Shown: positions 1 through 16,852 of the stretch, piece after piece
Layout of the letters: every line of letters begins with the position of its first letter
How positions within the stretch are numbered: position 1 is the first letter of the stretch
Assembly: GCA_948470475.1 (NCBI GenBank)
Contig: OX419342.1
Span: 21,384,844-21,448,843, forward strand
Reading direction: 5' to 3'
Origin: Galaxea fascicularis
Lineage: Eukaryota; Cnidaria; Anthozoa; Scleractinia; Euphylliidae
DNA length: 64,000 bases
Notes under the pieces: model-generated
Database searches by the model: none
Told to the model about the DNA's origin: nothing
The model's input: the letters and a program-made list of their open reading frames with translations, nothing else
Program-made: the position numbers and the translations under genes

Positions 1-1134
1 TCCGATAACAAGCCTAACCGAGTGTATACTGAACCATGGACTGTTAGGAGTAGCTTTTTAAGGCTGCTAACTGAAGCTTAAGTCAAGCCGAGCGTGCGTT
101 ATGAATTTTTAGCAAATGTTAGAAGTGTTATATAACAGTGTATGAACATTTAACCAGGACGTTATATCACAGATGTCCTCACTAGTGATTGACCTACTCC
201 CTGAGCAGATCATGATAAATACCCAAAGCTTGCGAAACCCAACTCACCACCTTCCCGAACTTACCTGCTGATCTCGCCCTTCTCTTTTGAGCCGGTGTCT
301 TGATGACCTATTTTGAATGGATTCCTGAACTTTGACTTCTTGGTCTCACGACCAAGCAACGAACCCGACGCCTTGCGATGGAAGTTCGCAGGCGCACTAG
401 ATAACAATTTCGGCCTTGTCTTGACAGCTGTGTACATGTTGAAGAGTGAATCATCGTCCACACTCTCTTCTTCAACTTTCCTTTTCTGTCCTGGCGGCAC
501 GAAAGGCTTCTTTGTTTTGGCGGACGGTTCAGGAGCTAGCATCAGTCCCGAGAGACTCTTCTGTACATCGTACCCAGTCTTGCCTCTTTTATTCATGACC
601 GAGTGACCGAAGGAAGATGTTGAGGTTGGGGTGAGAACGTTTGATTCGCTGCTGTCGCTGGATTTTTCTCCACCTCCAAGATCGACAATCTAAGCGGGAA
701 ACAAGCATTTCATTCCTTTACATAGTTTGGAATTTCGCTAACAGTGCCAGACACAGTGTCCTGCTCTACCTAAGTTCAATTACACCACAAAGGGTTCACA
801 AAAGTTGAAAAAAGGAAGGAAATCAATAACAATTAATTATGGGAATTGCGTTGTTCGTTTTTTGTGGCTTTCTGTTAGTAGTATTCTGCAATTGCAAACA
901 GTTTATAATCACACGACAGTACTATAGTGGGGGGTAGGGCTAAACTGTTTTTTGGAGCTATGTGCTTATTTTTCCTGGTATCGCTCCAGAAAAGTGGTTT
1001 TCAATGGAGTGTCAAAACCAAAGCAATTATTACTCTGACCAATCACAAAAACAGGTCATTGCACCAATCAGAAACTGAAGTATTTACATGCTGCCGGGGA
1101 CAAGCGCGGGAAAATGCGCGCGTGCAACTCACGA

Positions 1135-1168
<34 letters not shown>

Positions 1169-4100
1169 GTGACGCGAGGTTTGTCAGCCAATCACAGAGC
1201 GAAGTTAAGAAAACCAGAGCAAACGCGAATTACTTTCGACACTCAATTGAAAAGCGCTGTGTGACTTGTCATTTAATTACTAGGCATAAAATACACCATC
1301 ACATGTTCTCGCTTCGGCATTCAATGCCTCGCATTATGCAAGATGTTTGTCACATTGAAACCAGTTTGACAACTGACTACCTAGCTCACACGAGTCTCCT
1401 ATAGCTCAATGATAAAGCACCCCAACTAATAACCGGAAGGTCATACAGGCTGCCATTAGGGGCCAGGGACCGGGGATTTTCCCCTCGTATTTTGAGTTAT
1501 ATCCCCGGCCACTTTGATATAAAACCAGCATGTTGACTTCACTACAGCAATTCGAATCCCTGGGTTTTTTTTGTATACCCCCACCTACTTCAAAAATTAG
1601 TGACAGCCCTGGTCATAGGTTCGCCTCCTGTTGAGACAATGCAGGTACACATGTGTCACGGAGAAAAAATGCACAGAAAAGAACGTCTCTAACCACGCTA
1701 TATTTCCTGGGAGCAAGAGGTTACTAAACACTTTTACCCTTGAGAAATACAAGTAACTTTGGCTAATGCCCCCATTACCTTGGTTTTACGAGGGCTGAAA
1801 TCTGCCAACGCTTCTCCCGTGATGGGGTTAATGTTGCCAAGTGCAATACCAAGCGCTTTCTCCCTAGACATTGAACTGGCCTTCTGTTAAGGGCTGACTT
1901 TTTAGAGGGAGCAAATTTTAAGGCCTTCGACAGCTACACCATGGGTCAACACGAGTCAGGCGACGGTTACAAGTAAAATCATACAGTGCTTTCTATGCTG
2001 CCCAAATCCCTGCTAAATTTTTTTCGTGACGGCAGGTAGGAAATTGGTTGGCTCCATGAACATTCCTAACGTTTGCTATGCGCAGGGCTGGCGAAAAACT
2101 ACCCCCCACGAAATGACTTGATCAAATTTATTATCCCAAAAACAAATTTTCTTGACAGAAATAATGCCTAGTCTTTTTCCTCTTCCCCAAAATACACCAG
2201 GTCTTAATTTAGTTTTGTGTTTTCCCTATGCTTTCAATAGAACGTTTGCAGTTCACTTGTTCACTAACATGTAAATACAGCTATTGCTGAAGGATACGGT
2301 CCGGCAAACTCGAGGTCTTCAGGCTGCACGCCTTCTGGTAGCTGATTCAAAGGGACCAGGTTTTTGGAGACCGGATCAAATACCAGCTGATAGAGAAAGG
2401 TTTCGTCTGCTTGCTTGAAACTCTTCTCGTAATCTTCAGGGACCTGCATCTTAGCATCAAGTCTGAGGGTTCGTATAACCTTAGAAGATGATTTAGTACG
2501 TTGGAGTTCAAGGTTACTTACGCATCGTCAGAAAAAAAATAAAAGAATCGAATTCTAACGCTTTCATTTCAAATGCACAGACCGACTAACAGAAAGTTTA
2601 GATTTGCTTAAAAACAATGGCGGTGGTAGTGGGAGAAGTTGACCAAGAAACGTGCATATTACACACTTTCTTTGATAAGTAGGTTCGGCTGTATTGTTTT
2701 ACTGCATCGATCACAACAAACCTCCGCATACTTAATGTATGCTGTACAGTATTGTCCTCTCTTTTGAGTCCGTGGATTGAAGCGTGAAGTGAGACTATTT
2801 TGTGAAAGCTACTGGGCAATAACTTTTGCGTGACAGCGTTCAAGCATCTATGAGGTTCAAGTTGGTTCTAGATAAATTTTGGGCTTTTGTAGAAAATCGT
2901 CAAGTTAAAACAAAATCTACCGGAAGCCAGATACAACTTCTGATGCTACAGTCACTTGTTCAATAAAGGGGGTAGCTTTTAAAGAAACTGTCGTGCTGCA
3001 TCGGTGAAGGAGTGGTACACGAGAATTTTGTTTTATCAATGGACGGAGTTATTAATAATGTAAATCAGCGGACCGTATAGGGATTCTAAAAGCTGACGTT
3101 CATCCCTTCGTCAGAGCCAATCCAATCCGATCCGATTCGCTCTGACGAAGCGCTAACGCTCGAAACGTCAGTTTTTAGAATCCCTGTACGGTGGCCACTC
3201 CGTTGTTAAAACCAAATTCTCGTGTACTTGCTCAATACTTCGCTAACCGCGAAAACACAGGTTCAGTTTTTAGAGTCAAAGCTAAAAGAAATTTCAAGGG
3301 GGAAAAATGTAAATGCAACAGGACAAGAATCTACCTTGTCAATGGTAGAAGACTTTCTCAGCAGTTTAATAGCCTTGTGGAGACCAATACCCTTGACAGA
3401 AGGCAGGTAATCACAGCCCGACAAAATACACATGTGCCGGAACTTCTCTTGAGTGAACTCATGCAGCTTCAAGTCTGTGAGTTTCGAAAGATCAGCCAAA
3501 TCAACAGCAACACCATGCCCATAGGCATCCATCTTGAAGATTACCTATGCAGAGAGTATCATTTTAATCTTAGCAAGCAAAAGACTTGCAGCCCAGTCAA
3601 AATGGTTTGGAGTCGTAGGCAAGATGGCTTGAGTAGTAGGCAGCAAGGGCCTTTTCTGTTAGAGGGGGGGGGGGGGGGGGTCTGATGGCATGCTTCCCCG
3701 GAAAATATCCCGTAACCAGCTGTTCCACACGCAAGTACAGCCAGTTCGTGCCCGATTCTCCAGAAGAAACGTTGGTAGCTATTTTTTTGGTTACAATTTG
3801 AAGAAGTGGAGACCCCATCATTTGTTATCAGAGAACTTTAGTGTAAAGTGAGTGTCAGAAATTTCGTTGTAGGCGGCAAAATCGCTGGCTGCCGGCACAT
3901 TGTGACTGGGCTGAAACTTGTCATCATACAAGAGGTGCCATGACAGATTATCATTTATAATACTCGTCAGTTACAATTATAAAGTGTATCAGATAGGAGA
4001 GGGGCATTAAGTCCAAAACCCAGAAGGCTGATGAAGTTAAGAAGATTAAGTACGAAACATGTCTATTGACACCCTTAAAACTGTCACTGACACCCTGCAT

Positions 4101-7088
4101 TTTAAAGATATCAGAAACACTGCAGTTAAATATAATTCAAAAGAGTTAACAAAGAGTACCAATGTCTTAGTTGTGATCAGTGGTGTTTTTATTTGCATGT
4201 GCAACAGGATTCCACACGCTCTTGGATCATTTATGCTGATCATATAAGGTTGTGTTCCCCTTCCCTCCCTTCCAGTTTCCACTGTCTTTATCAAACATGT
4301 GATGGGTGCCTGTCTCCCTCAATGCATGGGGTCTCATGGCTGGGTTGCCAGGAATTGCTAACCATGGGACCAGTCTCCATCTAGCAGCTGGCTGCCAATA
4401 GTGGAAGCTCCTGGATATCTCAGGCACCTAAACCTCCACCTAGCAATGCAGTTGTTAATACTACTAACAGAATCTCTTCCTCATCTCACTTTCCATTCCT
4501 TCAAAATGATTCAAACATTCAGGCTGCTTTGCTTTCAACAATGAAACTCACTAAAAATGTTCAACCTACTGTTGTATTAAAGTTTGGGACCTACCTTTTG
4601 GCATCCATATACCAGTAAATCTGAGTCTTCAGATATAATGGCCTGAGCAATCCCAGCTTTCATCAGATATGCCAGTTGAGCGTCAGCCTCATATGGTGCT
4701 ACAATGCAGTCCACGCCCTTCTTTCGGCATTCCTAAAAAATCAACTTTATTTTTTAATTTATTATTACCCAAGGAGTCAACACACCTTTAGAGTCAGCCC
4801 AAATCTTGTGGAGTTCAAAGTGTTAGACTCTGGTTTATTCATAGCGATGAAAGTGTGTAACGCCAGAAACATACGTGTAGTTCCGTATTTATTTTGTGGT
4901 GTTAAGGCTAGAATTTGATGAGTAGCTTATGACCATTACCAAAAACTCAAGAAAAAAAAGCAAAAGGATCTGATGCATGGTTGATTTAGGTTGTTTGGGT
5001 TCACCAAACATCAATGACAATTTTCCAAATTCAGACCTTCAAATTGAAGAATAATTGGAGACCTGAAGTTTCTGATTTGATTACCAGTTTGCACTTGTAG
5101 GCCAAAGGAGAGCAAATTTTAGGGAACTTGAGATTTTAGGCCAAATTGGCACCTACACTCCTCTTGAGCCAACGTTATGTACAGATAATAGCTGGGGGCT
5201 GGTTGGTGGGGGCCGGGGGCTGAGTACATGTAAAACACCCAGCTGTCATCTTGATCTTCCTAGCTGAAAAACTTTCCTACAATTTTAAAAATCTGTAATA
5301 ATGGATTCCTCTAAATCCATCTGTGAACAGATAATTGCCGTCTCTTAAAACTTTTACTTACAGTGTACTATGGCTTTCTTGTTTAAATACCTTGTTTTAA
5401 ACATCTTCTCACCGAACTAACTGGTATCAAATGGTCAGAGATATAGGAAATAGTTTGTCTCAGACGGTTTGGGTGTACATGTAAGAAAAACATACACACA
5501 AACCTTAATGACTTCAAGAGCCATTTCTGGTGTGATATCTATACACTTCTGAAAGCATTCCAGAGCTTGTTGCCTGTTGCCAGCTCGTAAAAATGCCAAA
5601 CCTTTGGCCTTGTTTTCCTGTCTTGTCCTAGAAGGATTTGAACCAATAAATGTAGCATACATAACTAACACAATCAGTTGCAACAAAGGAACTTAAGTTG
5701 CTTAAAAGCTGCTGCATACTGCTATTTATGGAGCCACAGGAGACACCAAGTCCTCTGAAGGATAGCCCTAGTGCAGCCCATCCTAAGGTGGAGGGGGCTA
5801 TTGGGGAGACGAGGGCCATTTTACTCATTGCTAATTTTTTAAGTAGGAAGGGATTCACAAAATTGGTGAAGGAAAACATAGACTGTCTAGACTGAGAGCA
5901 GTCGCTCTTTTGCTCTACACTGTAAAATCTGTGAAATGAATGGGATACAAAAGTGGGGAATCCACAAGCCGGTAGTTTCATGGCCACCACTCACATATCG
6001 TATTTGTTCCACAGATATTTAGAAGAAAAGAGAGACTGATCGCAGTCTAAGGAAAACAGCCATAATATGTGGTAAAATCAATACTGTATGCTGCTTTTTA
6101 ATCAAAGGACCCAGGGGTCTAACTCAGATTTTCTGGTGAAAATACCTGTCTCCCAACCCTTAATGAAAGCTCCAGATGGTGACCTTGTATTAATCACCCA
6201 GACAGACAAACACACATAATGAAACTAATGTTCTCAGGACTAATGCCACCCCAGAGACAGGTCCCACTGCAAGAAACATCCACTGAGCAGCATCTCATTA
6301 TTTTTATCTCTTATTAGCATCAATTAAAATTTTTATCTACAACAATGCAACACTGACACTTGCACTGACTAACACTGAAGAACTGTTGAATGGAACATAC
6401 TTTCTTCGTCGTTCCTCTTGTCCAGCTTTAGAAGGTAAGTAAGAGCCATCAAATACCAAAATGGGCTTCACATTGAAATGCAGCAGCATGTTAACGCGTT
6501 TCAAGACATAATTGATATACCTGATGGAACAAAGGCAACAATGAGTTATAAATATTGTTTACAGAAGTTGAACTTTAGTTCTGCCAGTTGGTGCCAAAAA
6601 CAGTGAAAGGGCCAAAAAGGTTTGAGAGCATCCCCAAGTAATTTTTATGTCTGGATCTACCACTAAATCCAGGCAGCTTGTTTATCTAAGCATCCTTAAA
6701 CAATACCACAATGCAGCTACTACTAATCCCAGTTTATTTAAAGTGAGCTATTGACGAAGAGGCAAGAAAACTGGAGTAAAGGCTGGGAGGTGTGGGAAGT
6801 AAGAAGACTAAGAAGTGAAGAGTTTCCTTCTGCTCCCTACCTCCCTACCCCCACCCCCCCCCCCCCCAACCCACAGTGACACACAGAACAAACAATTTGA
6901 AGAGTGAAGATGGGTGCTACATACATAAAGCTCTTCTTTCCCTCTACCAGTTCCATAGCACATCCATAGGCTCCCTTGTGAAGCCAGCAGTAAGCGTCCA
7001 CACCAATTACTTGGCCAGCGAAATCGTCAGCAATCGAGACAGGCTTCTGGATTTTCTTGAGCAAAGGAAGCAGGCCTTGGATCCCCAT
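1..7088 (-). CDS. EXO1: Exonuclease 1, 5' to 3' DNA exonuclease of the FEN1/RAD2 family (N-terminal 495 codons; 3' end outside window)
   Basis: EXO1 resects DNA ends in mismatch repair and recombination in the nucleus. Coding exons on the minus strand, in order, are 7088-6925, 6520-6401, 5627-5504, 4732-4595, 3544-3335, 2479-2279, 1883-1779 and 689-265, all with GT-AG borders and matching phases. The protein starts [10 protein letters not shown], the family N terminus. The metal-binding acidic residues of the FEN family are visible: D31 ([10 protein letters not shown]), D79 (LVFDG), E151 and D153 (APYEADAQ), D172 and D174 (SEDSDLL) and D227 (LSGCDYL). The helix-hairpin-helix region (KGIGLHKA) and the VPEDY...FLYQLVFDP block follow. 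The last visible exon is a low-complexity, basic tail and ends in a good donor (CAG|GTAAGT at 265), so the gene continues past base 1. The start is the first ATG in the family-conserved context. Introns carry two hairpin elements and an interrupted tRNA-like sequence, listed separately. The visible part is normal and shows no missing catalytic residue. Confidence 0.95.
993..1258. mobile_element. Palindromic MITE-like element in EXO1 intron 7
   Basis: The ends AGTGGTTTTCAATGGAGTGTC (993-1013, 21 bases, key core TTTTCAAT.GAGTGTC) and GACACTCAATTGAAAAGCG (1238-1256) are inverted copies with a few mismatches. The interior has several CCAAT/ATTGG motifs on both strands. I see no transposase frame. 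A non-autonomous DNA element is the simplest reading. Confidence 0.7.
1394..1632 (+). pseudogene. tRNA-like (threonine-type) sequence split by a small transposon
   Basis: TATAGCTCAATGATAAAGCA resembles a degraded A box/D arm. It is followed by an anticodon-arm-like stretch (CCCAACTAATAACCGGAAGG) and, after an interruption, by GGTTCGCCTCC, a near-consensus B box. Joining the two parts across the insertion gives a tRNA-like order, but the D-loop GG is lost and the stems are imperfect. It is therefore a tRNA pseudogene or a tRNA-derived SINE head, not a working tRNA. Confidence 0.55.
1446..1610. mobile_element. 165-bp MITE with 7-bp target duplication GGTCATA
   Basis: GGTCATA occurs at 1439-1445 and again at 1611-1617, directly flanking the insert. 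The insert ends are loosely inverted (CAGGCTGCCATTAG at the left; AGGGCTGTCACTAAT when the right end is read on the other strand). Removing insert and one duplicate restores a continuous tRNA-like sequence. Confidence 0.7.
3015..3227. mobile_element. 213-bp hairpin element in EXO1 intron 5
   Basis: The two halves are inverted copies along nearly their full length. GTACACGAGAATTTTG at 3015 pairs with AAATTCTCGTGTAC ending at 3227, GGGATTCTAAAA pairs with TTTTTAGAATCCC, and CTTCGTCAGAGC pairs with GCTCTGACGAAG around a short centre. It ends 107 bp from EXO1 exon 5. It has no coding capacity and is a foldback MITE. Confidence 0.8.
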
Positions 7089-7648
7089 TTCAGGTTTATT
7101 TACGACCGACAACGATTTGTCATACTTCGGTACGTTTCATAATGGTCAAATTCGATTCTTCCCTCGACATCATTGAAACTGCGACGCCGCCATCAAACGC
7201 ACAGCGCCTGATGCCTGTAGAATTGGAAAGAGAACATTCAGATTCAATAACTTTTTATCTTTATATCTTAAATACCACGTAGCTACATAATGTTTTCATC
7301 GATCCAAGCTTTCTTGCAAATGGAGAAAGCTTGGAAGATGACAAATTGACGCCAACACAACAGACAAGCATCTTGTCGGTCAGTAGTCGCTTTTAGGCTG
7401 TTTTTTAACCTTCAAAAGCAATTCAAACGTAAGCGAAATCGAGTTCGTACCTTATGTACAGCTGTCCTCACGTTGAAATCAAGATTTACTACATTTAAAG
7501 TGCCACATTTAATAATTTAGAGAGCAAGTGACTAAAACCAGCTTACAAAATTTGGCGCCACGAGATCGTTCCAGACTCCTCGCCACTGAATTTAATTCAC
7601 TGGAAGCTGGTGACGATAAACTAACTTTTTGACGAACGTAGAAGGAAA
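7089..7648. promoter_or_regulatory. Divergent promoter region between EXO1 and YIPF4
   Basis: The two start codons lie head to head 560 bp apart, and no other gene fits between them, so both 5' UTRs and a shared promoter must lie here unless there are distant non-coding exons. A GCCGCCATC block at 7186-7194 reads GATGGCGGC on the minus strand, a YY1-like motif in the direction of EXO1. I see no TATA box at a convincing distance. Transcription starts cannot be placed from sequence alone. Confidence 0.6.
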
Positions 7649-12554
<4,906 letters not shown>

Positions 12555-13389
12555 GACAAGTAATGTTTGCGAAAAAACTGACTCCTGTGACATCAAGATG
12601 TAGATAAATATCATTTTGAAAAACAACAGAGGGCTGAGGAACTCGTTTCAGTGATCTTAAGTGGTGAAAAATGTAATACATGTAGTTTTGGGATAGAATA
12701 GTCCCTTTTGGCAATTCAGTGGGAAAATGGGGACTGCTTGCAGTTACTCTGTATTACAAAAATCGAATAGATCTAACAATGAAAAATTAATTCTCAAAAA
12801 TGTAGCAGTAATCAGGAAGATGTATCATGTCTCCTACTATCAATGCTGACTGTGACCAGGAAAGCAAAGTTAGGAATTACTTTCGATTTTAAGTTATTTT
12901 TTCCAGGAAAACCTGTTTGCTTACAGTTTGTTTTTTACTAGTGGACAGGAACACTTGGCGTCTATACTTGTTTATCTCCGGGAAATTAGTTCAGTGTGGT
13001 GGACATTATAGGCCCTAATAATGCAGGATTAAGTTACAGTGTAGATGTTCAAAATTCACTACCAAGCCTCGGTTGCACTAACTTTTTCCTCATCCTCTGG
13101 AGTCTGGATGTGCATACTGTGCGCATGTTGGTATTCTTTACAGTTGTGCTGCTTTGAGATTGACATAGCTCATGCTAAAATTTACTAGTTTTAAGTTCGA
13201 AAACTGGTTTGGTTCTTTTGTTTTGTTTTGGGATTGCTTTTTTGCGTTACACGTTTGTTGCAGTGGATTATACTGTGCCTGTGATCCTTTTCCACTTTTT
13301 TTATCAGGTTTGCTTTATATGTTTTAAGAGCGTAGAGCTTCATTTTAAAATATGAATGGTATGTTTACAGCAATAATAATAATTTAATA

Positions 13390-13559
13390 GGCCATTTCCG
13401 AGATCGCTTGAGCCTCTATTTCAAAGCGAGTCTAAGTGCGAAGCCTTTGTAATGAAAATGAGTTTTCGCTCATATGGAACGCAGAACTTATTACCATCAC
13501 AAAACTTTCGCACTTTGACTCGCTTTGAAATAGAGGCTCAAGCGAACTCGGAAATGGCC
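13390..13559. mobile_element. 170-bp MITE with about 54-bp terminal inverted repeats
   Basis: GGCCATTTCCGAG...GCCTCTATTTCAAAGCGAGT at the left is mirrored by ACTCGCTTTGAAATAGAGGC...CTCGGAAATGGCC at the right with few mismatches. The loop is about 62 bp. No target duplication is obvious. Confidence 0.8.
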
Positions 13560-13697
13560 CATCGTGCTGCTACCGAACCAATTATCATAACTGTGCTCAC
13601 AAAATGGCAGACCATTTCCCCGCGTAAAACTATCCACATATTTAGTTCAGGACTTATCTCTGCCGTGATTTGATCATCGTAGCCGGTTAGAGTGGTT

Positions 13698-13920
13698 TTA
13701 CTTAACCCGTGAAGCAATAACACTTTAATGACTGGTCCCGAGGGGGACAGTGAATTTTGTTTCCCGAGAATCGCAATGTTTCCCGAGACGAAATTCCACA
13801 TCAAATACATCGTAATAATTAAAGATACACTAACGAATACAAAGGAAATAGTGTGTATAAGTATTGTAATAGTTGCTAGTAGTTGGTATTACACTAACTT
13901 GTATTTCACGGGTTGAGTAA
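13698..13920. mobile_element. 223-bp MITE with 16-bp ends TTACTTAACCCGTGAA
   Basis: The left end TTACTTAACCCGTGAA (13698-13713) and right end TTCACGGGTTGAGTAA (13905-13920) are inverted with one mismatch. An internal block at 13725-13779 (AATGACTGGTCCC, then ACAGTGAATTTTGTTT) recurs at 35748-35801, so this belongs to a dispersed family. Confidence 0.7.
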
Positions 13921-16753
13921 TACAACTGGCGACATTGAATGATTAGTTTGGTCTTGCATTCTTCGGAAGTTACAGAATTCAGATTATAGTACTCGCATTC
14001 ACAGAAACAGATTTGAGCGATTGCTAGTGTGGATTAGGGTTACAACAGAATTATCTTAATTAACAGAGCTGTAAATAAAATGGGATTGAAAATGGTAAAA
14101 AATTTCGCAAAATTTATTATAGTTTTTTATCTCCCGAAAGGAACTTTGGCTTCGTGCTTTTGAGAATGAGTTCGTGAAATCACTGAAATCAAAAGTGTTA
14201 GAAGTTCTTCGTTATGTTCTAAAGTAAGATAACGTATGGTAAATATTGGGAATAACGAGTGGCGGGTGAAATCCTAGGCAATCGACATGAATTTCAACCT
14301 GCCATCTGTCGGAATCCGATGATTGAATGGAAGATAGGCCGAACAAAGTGTTAATTTAGGAAAAAGAGATTTATAACAAAATTGAATCATGTCGCGAGCT
14401 CTTAATTCTTCCGCCAGTCACTTTATCAACAAGGTTTGCACATGAGATTTCTAGATACAGCTATTGCTGTTTTAAATAATATTGTCCTGAAGGAACTGAT
14501 TTCTGTGGCTCTACGACTGGTATTTTTGCCTACAGTTTGTTTTAGACACTTACGAAAACGTCGGGAAGTTTCATAACGCTGAATGGAACCCTTTAATAAA
14601 TGTTCTGACAAAAGTTCTCGTAGCCTACAAGTTTTGTAGTACTTTATTTTTGTTTGGAAAAGTAAACAGGAGAGAAACTCCCAAGCGATCGCGCGCGACT
14701 AACTCTCGGAAGGAGGCTCGAGACAATGTTCACGCGCCCACGCGTGTCTCAGGGCTTCCTTTGCTAAATGGATATACTTTCAAAAATAGGCATTACTTAA
14801 AGTCTAAGCTTTCGAGAAGTTTTGAACTTGGACACTCAGCGTTGAAACATCGATACGGTTTTTTCAGCTTTTCTCAGAGTCAAAGGATTCTGATTAGTTT
14901 TTACAAGATACAATCCATTTTTACGGCGTTTTCCCAGCTCTCCGAGATGGCATGTTCAAGAACGTGATCAAAACACGACCAAGACTCTATACTTGACCCA
15001 GAGGTGTTGGTGTGACGCATTAAAGACAAAGGTGAAAAAAATTGCCAGATTTTCTGTTTAGCAAACTGACTCCTTGCCAAAGCTAACAGAGAAAATCATC
15101 TGAATTCCGTCAAGAGCGTCGCAACAAAAGACTTACTCAAAATACGCTTAAATATGTTTAGCAAGTAGTTATACAATAAGCATGTCCGCTCAACAGTTTT
15201 CATTTCAAAGCAGATGGATTTAATTAAAAAACATAGCAGGTTAAACAGCACTAGGCGAACTTATTCATTTGAGTGGCTTCGCCTTCATTGCGTACGATAT
15301 ATAGGATAAGACCACGAAAAGATAGAATCTTGTTCAACAAGACTAAACAACATCACATCAAAACATTTAATAGGAAAGCTACAACAGTAACAAAACAGAC
15401 TAGGTAGTCGTTGGTGGAACTGTCTTGTGGAGAGCCGATCCCGGGAATCAGTTGCTAGCCCCAGAATTTGTAGTCAGGGCGGTACGTAGTTGCTAGTTAA
15501 ACTCCGAAAATGGTTCATCGCATACTCAAAAGTTAACTGAACTCATTGAACAGCATAACAGAAATCTGGACCCACTCGGTAGATAGTTCAATTATCACTT
15601 GTCAAGAACTGGAGGTTTTCGAGACTGTTCGCCACACACTCAAAAGTCAAAGCCACTTTGAACACTTTCGATCTTCATAAGAAACAATACTCAGCTAAAG
15701 ACGTTTAATTCAATCAACAACTGAGAGGATTTTAGAGCCACTTTGCACATAATTGGCTGTCGAGGTCAAAGCAAACTTGCTAGAGCTGCCAGTTCCCTTT
15801 AGGAACTGGGCTTTTGTTCAAATGGTCTCACGTTTAGCCAATAGTCATTGCTAGACTCAAAAGAGAACAACTAGTATTGCAATTATATCAGTAGCAGAAT
15901 GAAGTGAACGGTTCTAGTTCCATCAATTAGTGATCCGCTTTATTCAAAGTCCCAAGCCCCTCATGGTTCACTCACGATTTTTTCGTTCTGAATCTTTCGA
16001 ATGACTACCGGAATTGGAGACAAAAGTAAGGGCTGAAAAGTTACTTTCAAGTTTCGAGCCTTTTTCAAAATGTGGGTCAAGACGCATGTTTAAAAAGGCA
16101 AAACATTTCTGTTTGAGCAACCACTATTTGGTTTCCACTCACAGTAAAATCAGTACGTGATCACCACAATGCCAAATAAAAACCTTGAATAATATAATAA
16201 ATACAGGAAAGCTTACTTGACCAAAGACTTTTAATTCAATTAACTTAGCATGATTATCAATAACAAAATAAAACTACTAGCACCGCTCAAAAACGTCATA
16301 CTCGAACAACGTAATATTCCACATTAATACAAGGTTTGCAAATTGCACAGGACGTGCAACATAATGAAGGGAAAAGTGGTGTCACCATTCCAAAGAGCAC
16401 GCTTTCTCCTTCGGGACCATGATTTCGTTCATGTTTTTTTTTTTTTTTACTTCTAAATCTTTCCAGTCAAATCACTATTTAGCCCAGTTTTTTAGAACAA
16501 AAGAGAACTTCGTTTCACCAGCTTGCACTAGGCGCGTCGATTGATCAATACGTGATATGCACAGCCTTTCAGTCAGATGAGAACAACTTCTGACCTCTCA
16601 ACAGGAGTCTCTTGGCAACACTTCGAAGCGTACGATATAAATTTCCGTTCAAAGATTAACAGCCGAAAAGAACTTGGCACAAATCGTTAGCTACAATAAA
16701 GTTATAGCGGAGCTCCAGCGGCCCGAAGGGCCGCAGAGCGGAGCCCCATACCT

Positions 16754-16785
<32 letters not shown>

Positions 16786-16818
16786 ATCTTGGCTAGCGGT
16801 ATTGCTCGTGGGCGCGAC

Positions 16819-16852
<34 letters not shown>
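16819..16852. repeat. CGA/GAC trinucleotide microsatellite
   Basis: About eleven uninterrupted GAC units. They lie shortly after a GC-rich palindromic stretch and about 50 bp before CAACATGGCGGCCAT. Confidence 0.9.

Noticed and set aside
1394..1440. Functional tRNA gene
   Set aside because: The D-loop GG is lost, stems are imperfect and the body is interrupted by an insertion.
3191..3685. 164-codon plus-strand frame
   Set aside because: It overlaps EXO1 exon 5 in antisense, a hairpin element and a poly-G run.
14650..14967. 105-codon plus-strand frame
   Set aside because: No recognisable domain, no splice or promoter context, and composition like the surrounding spacer.
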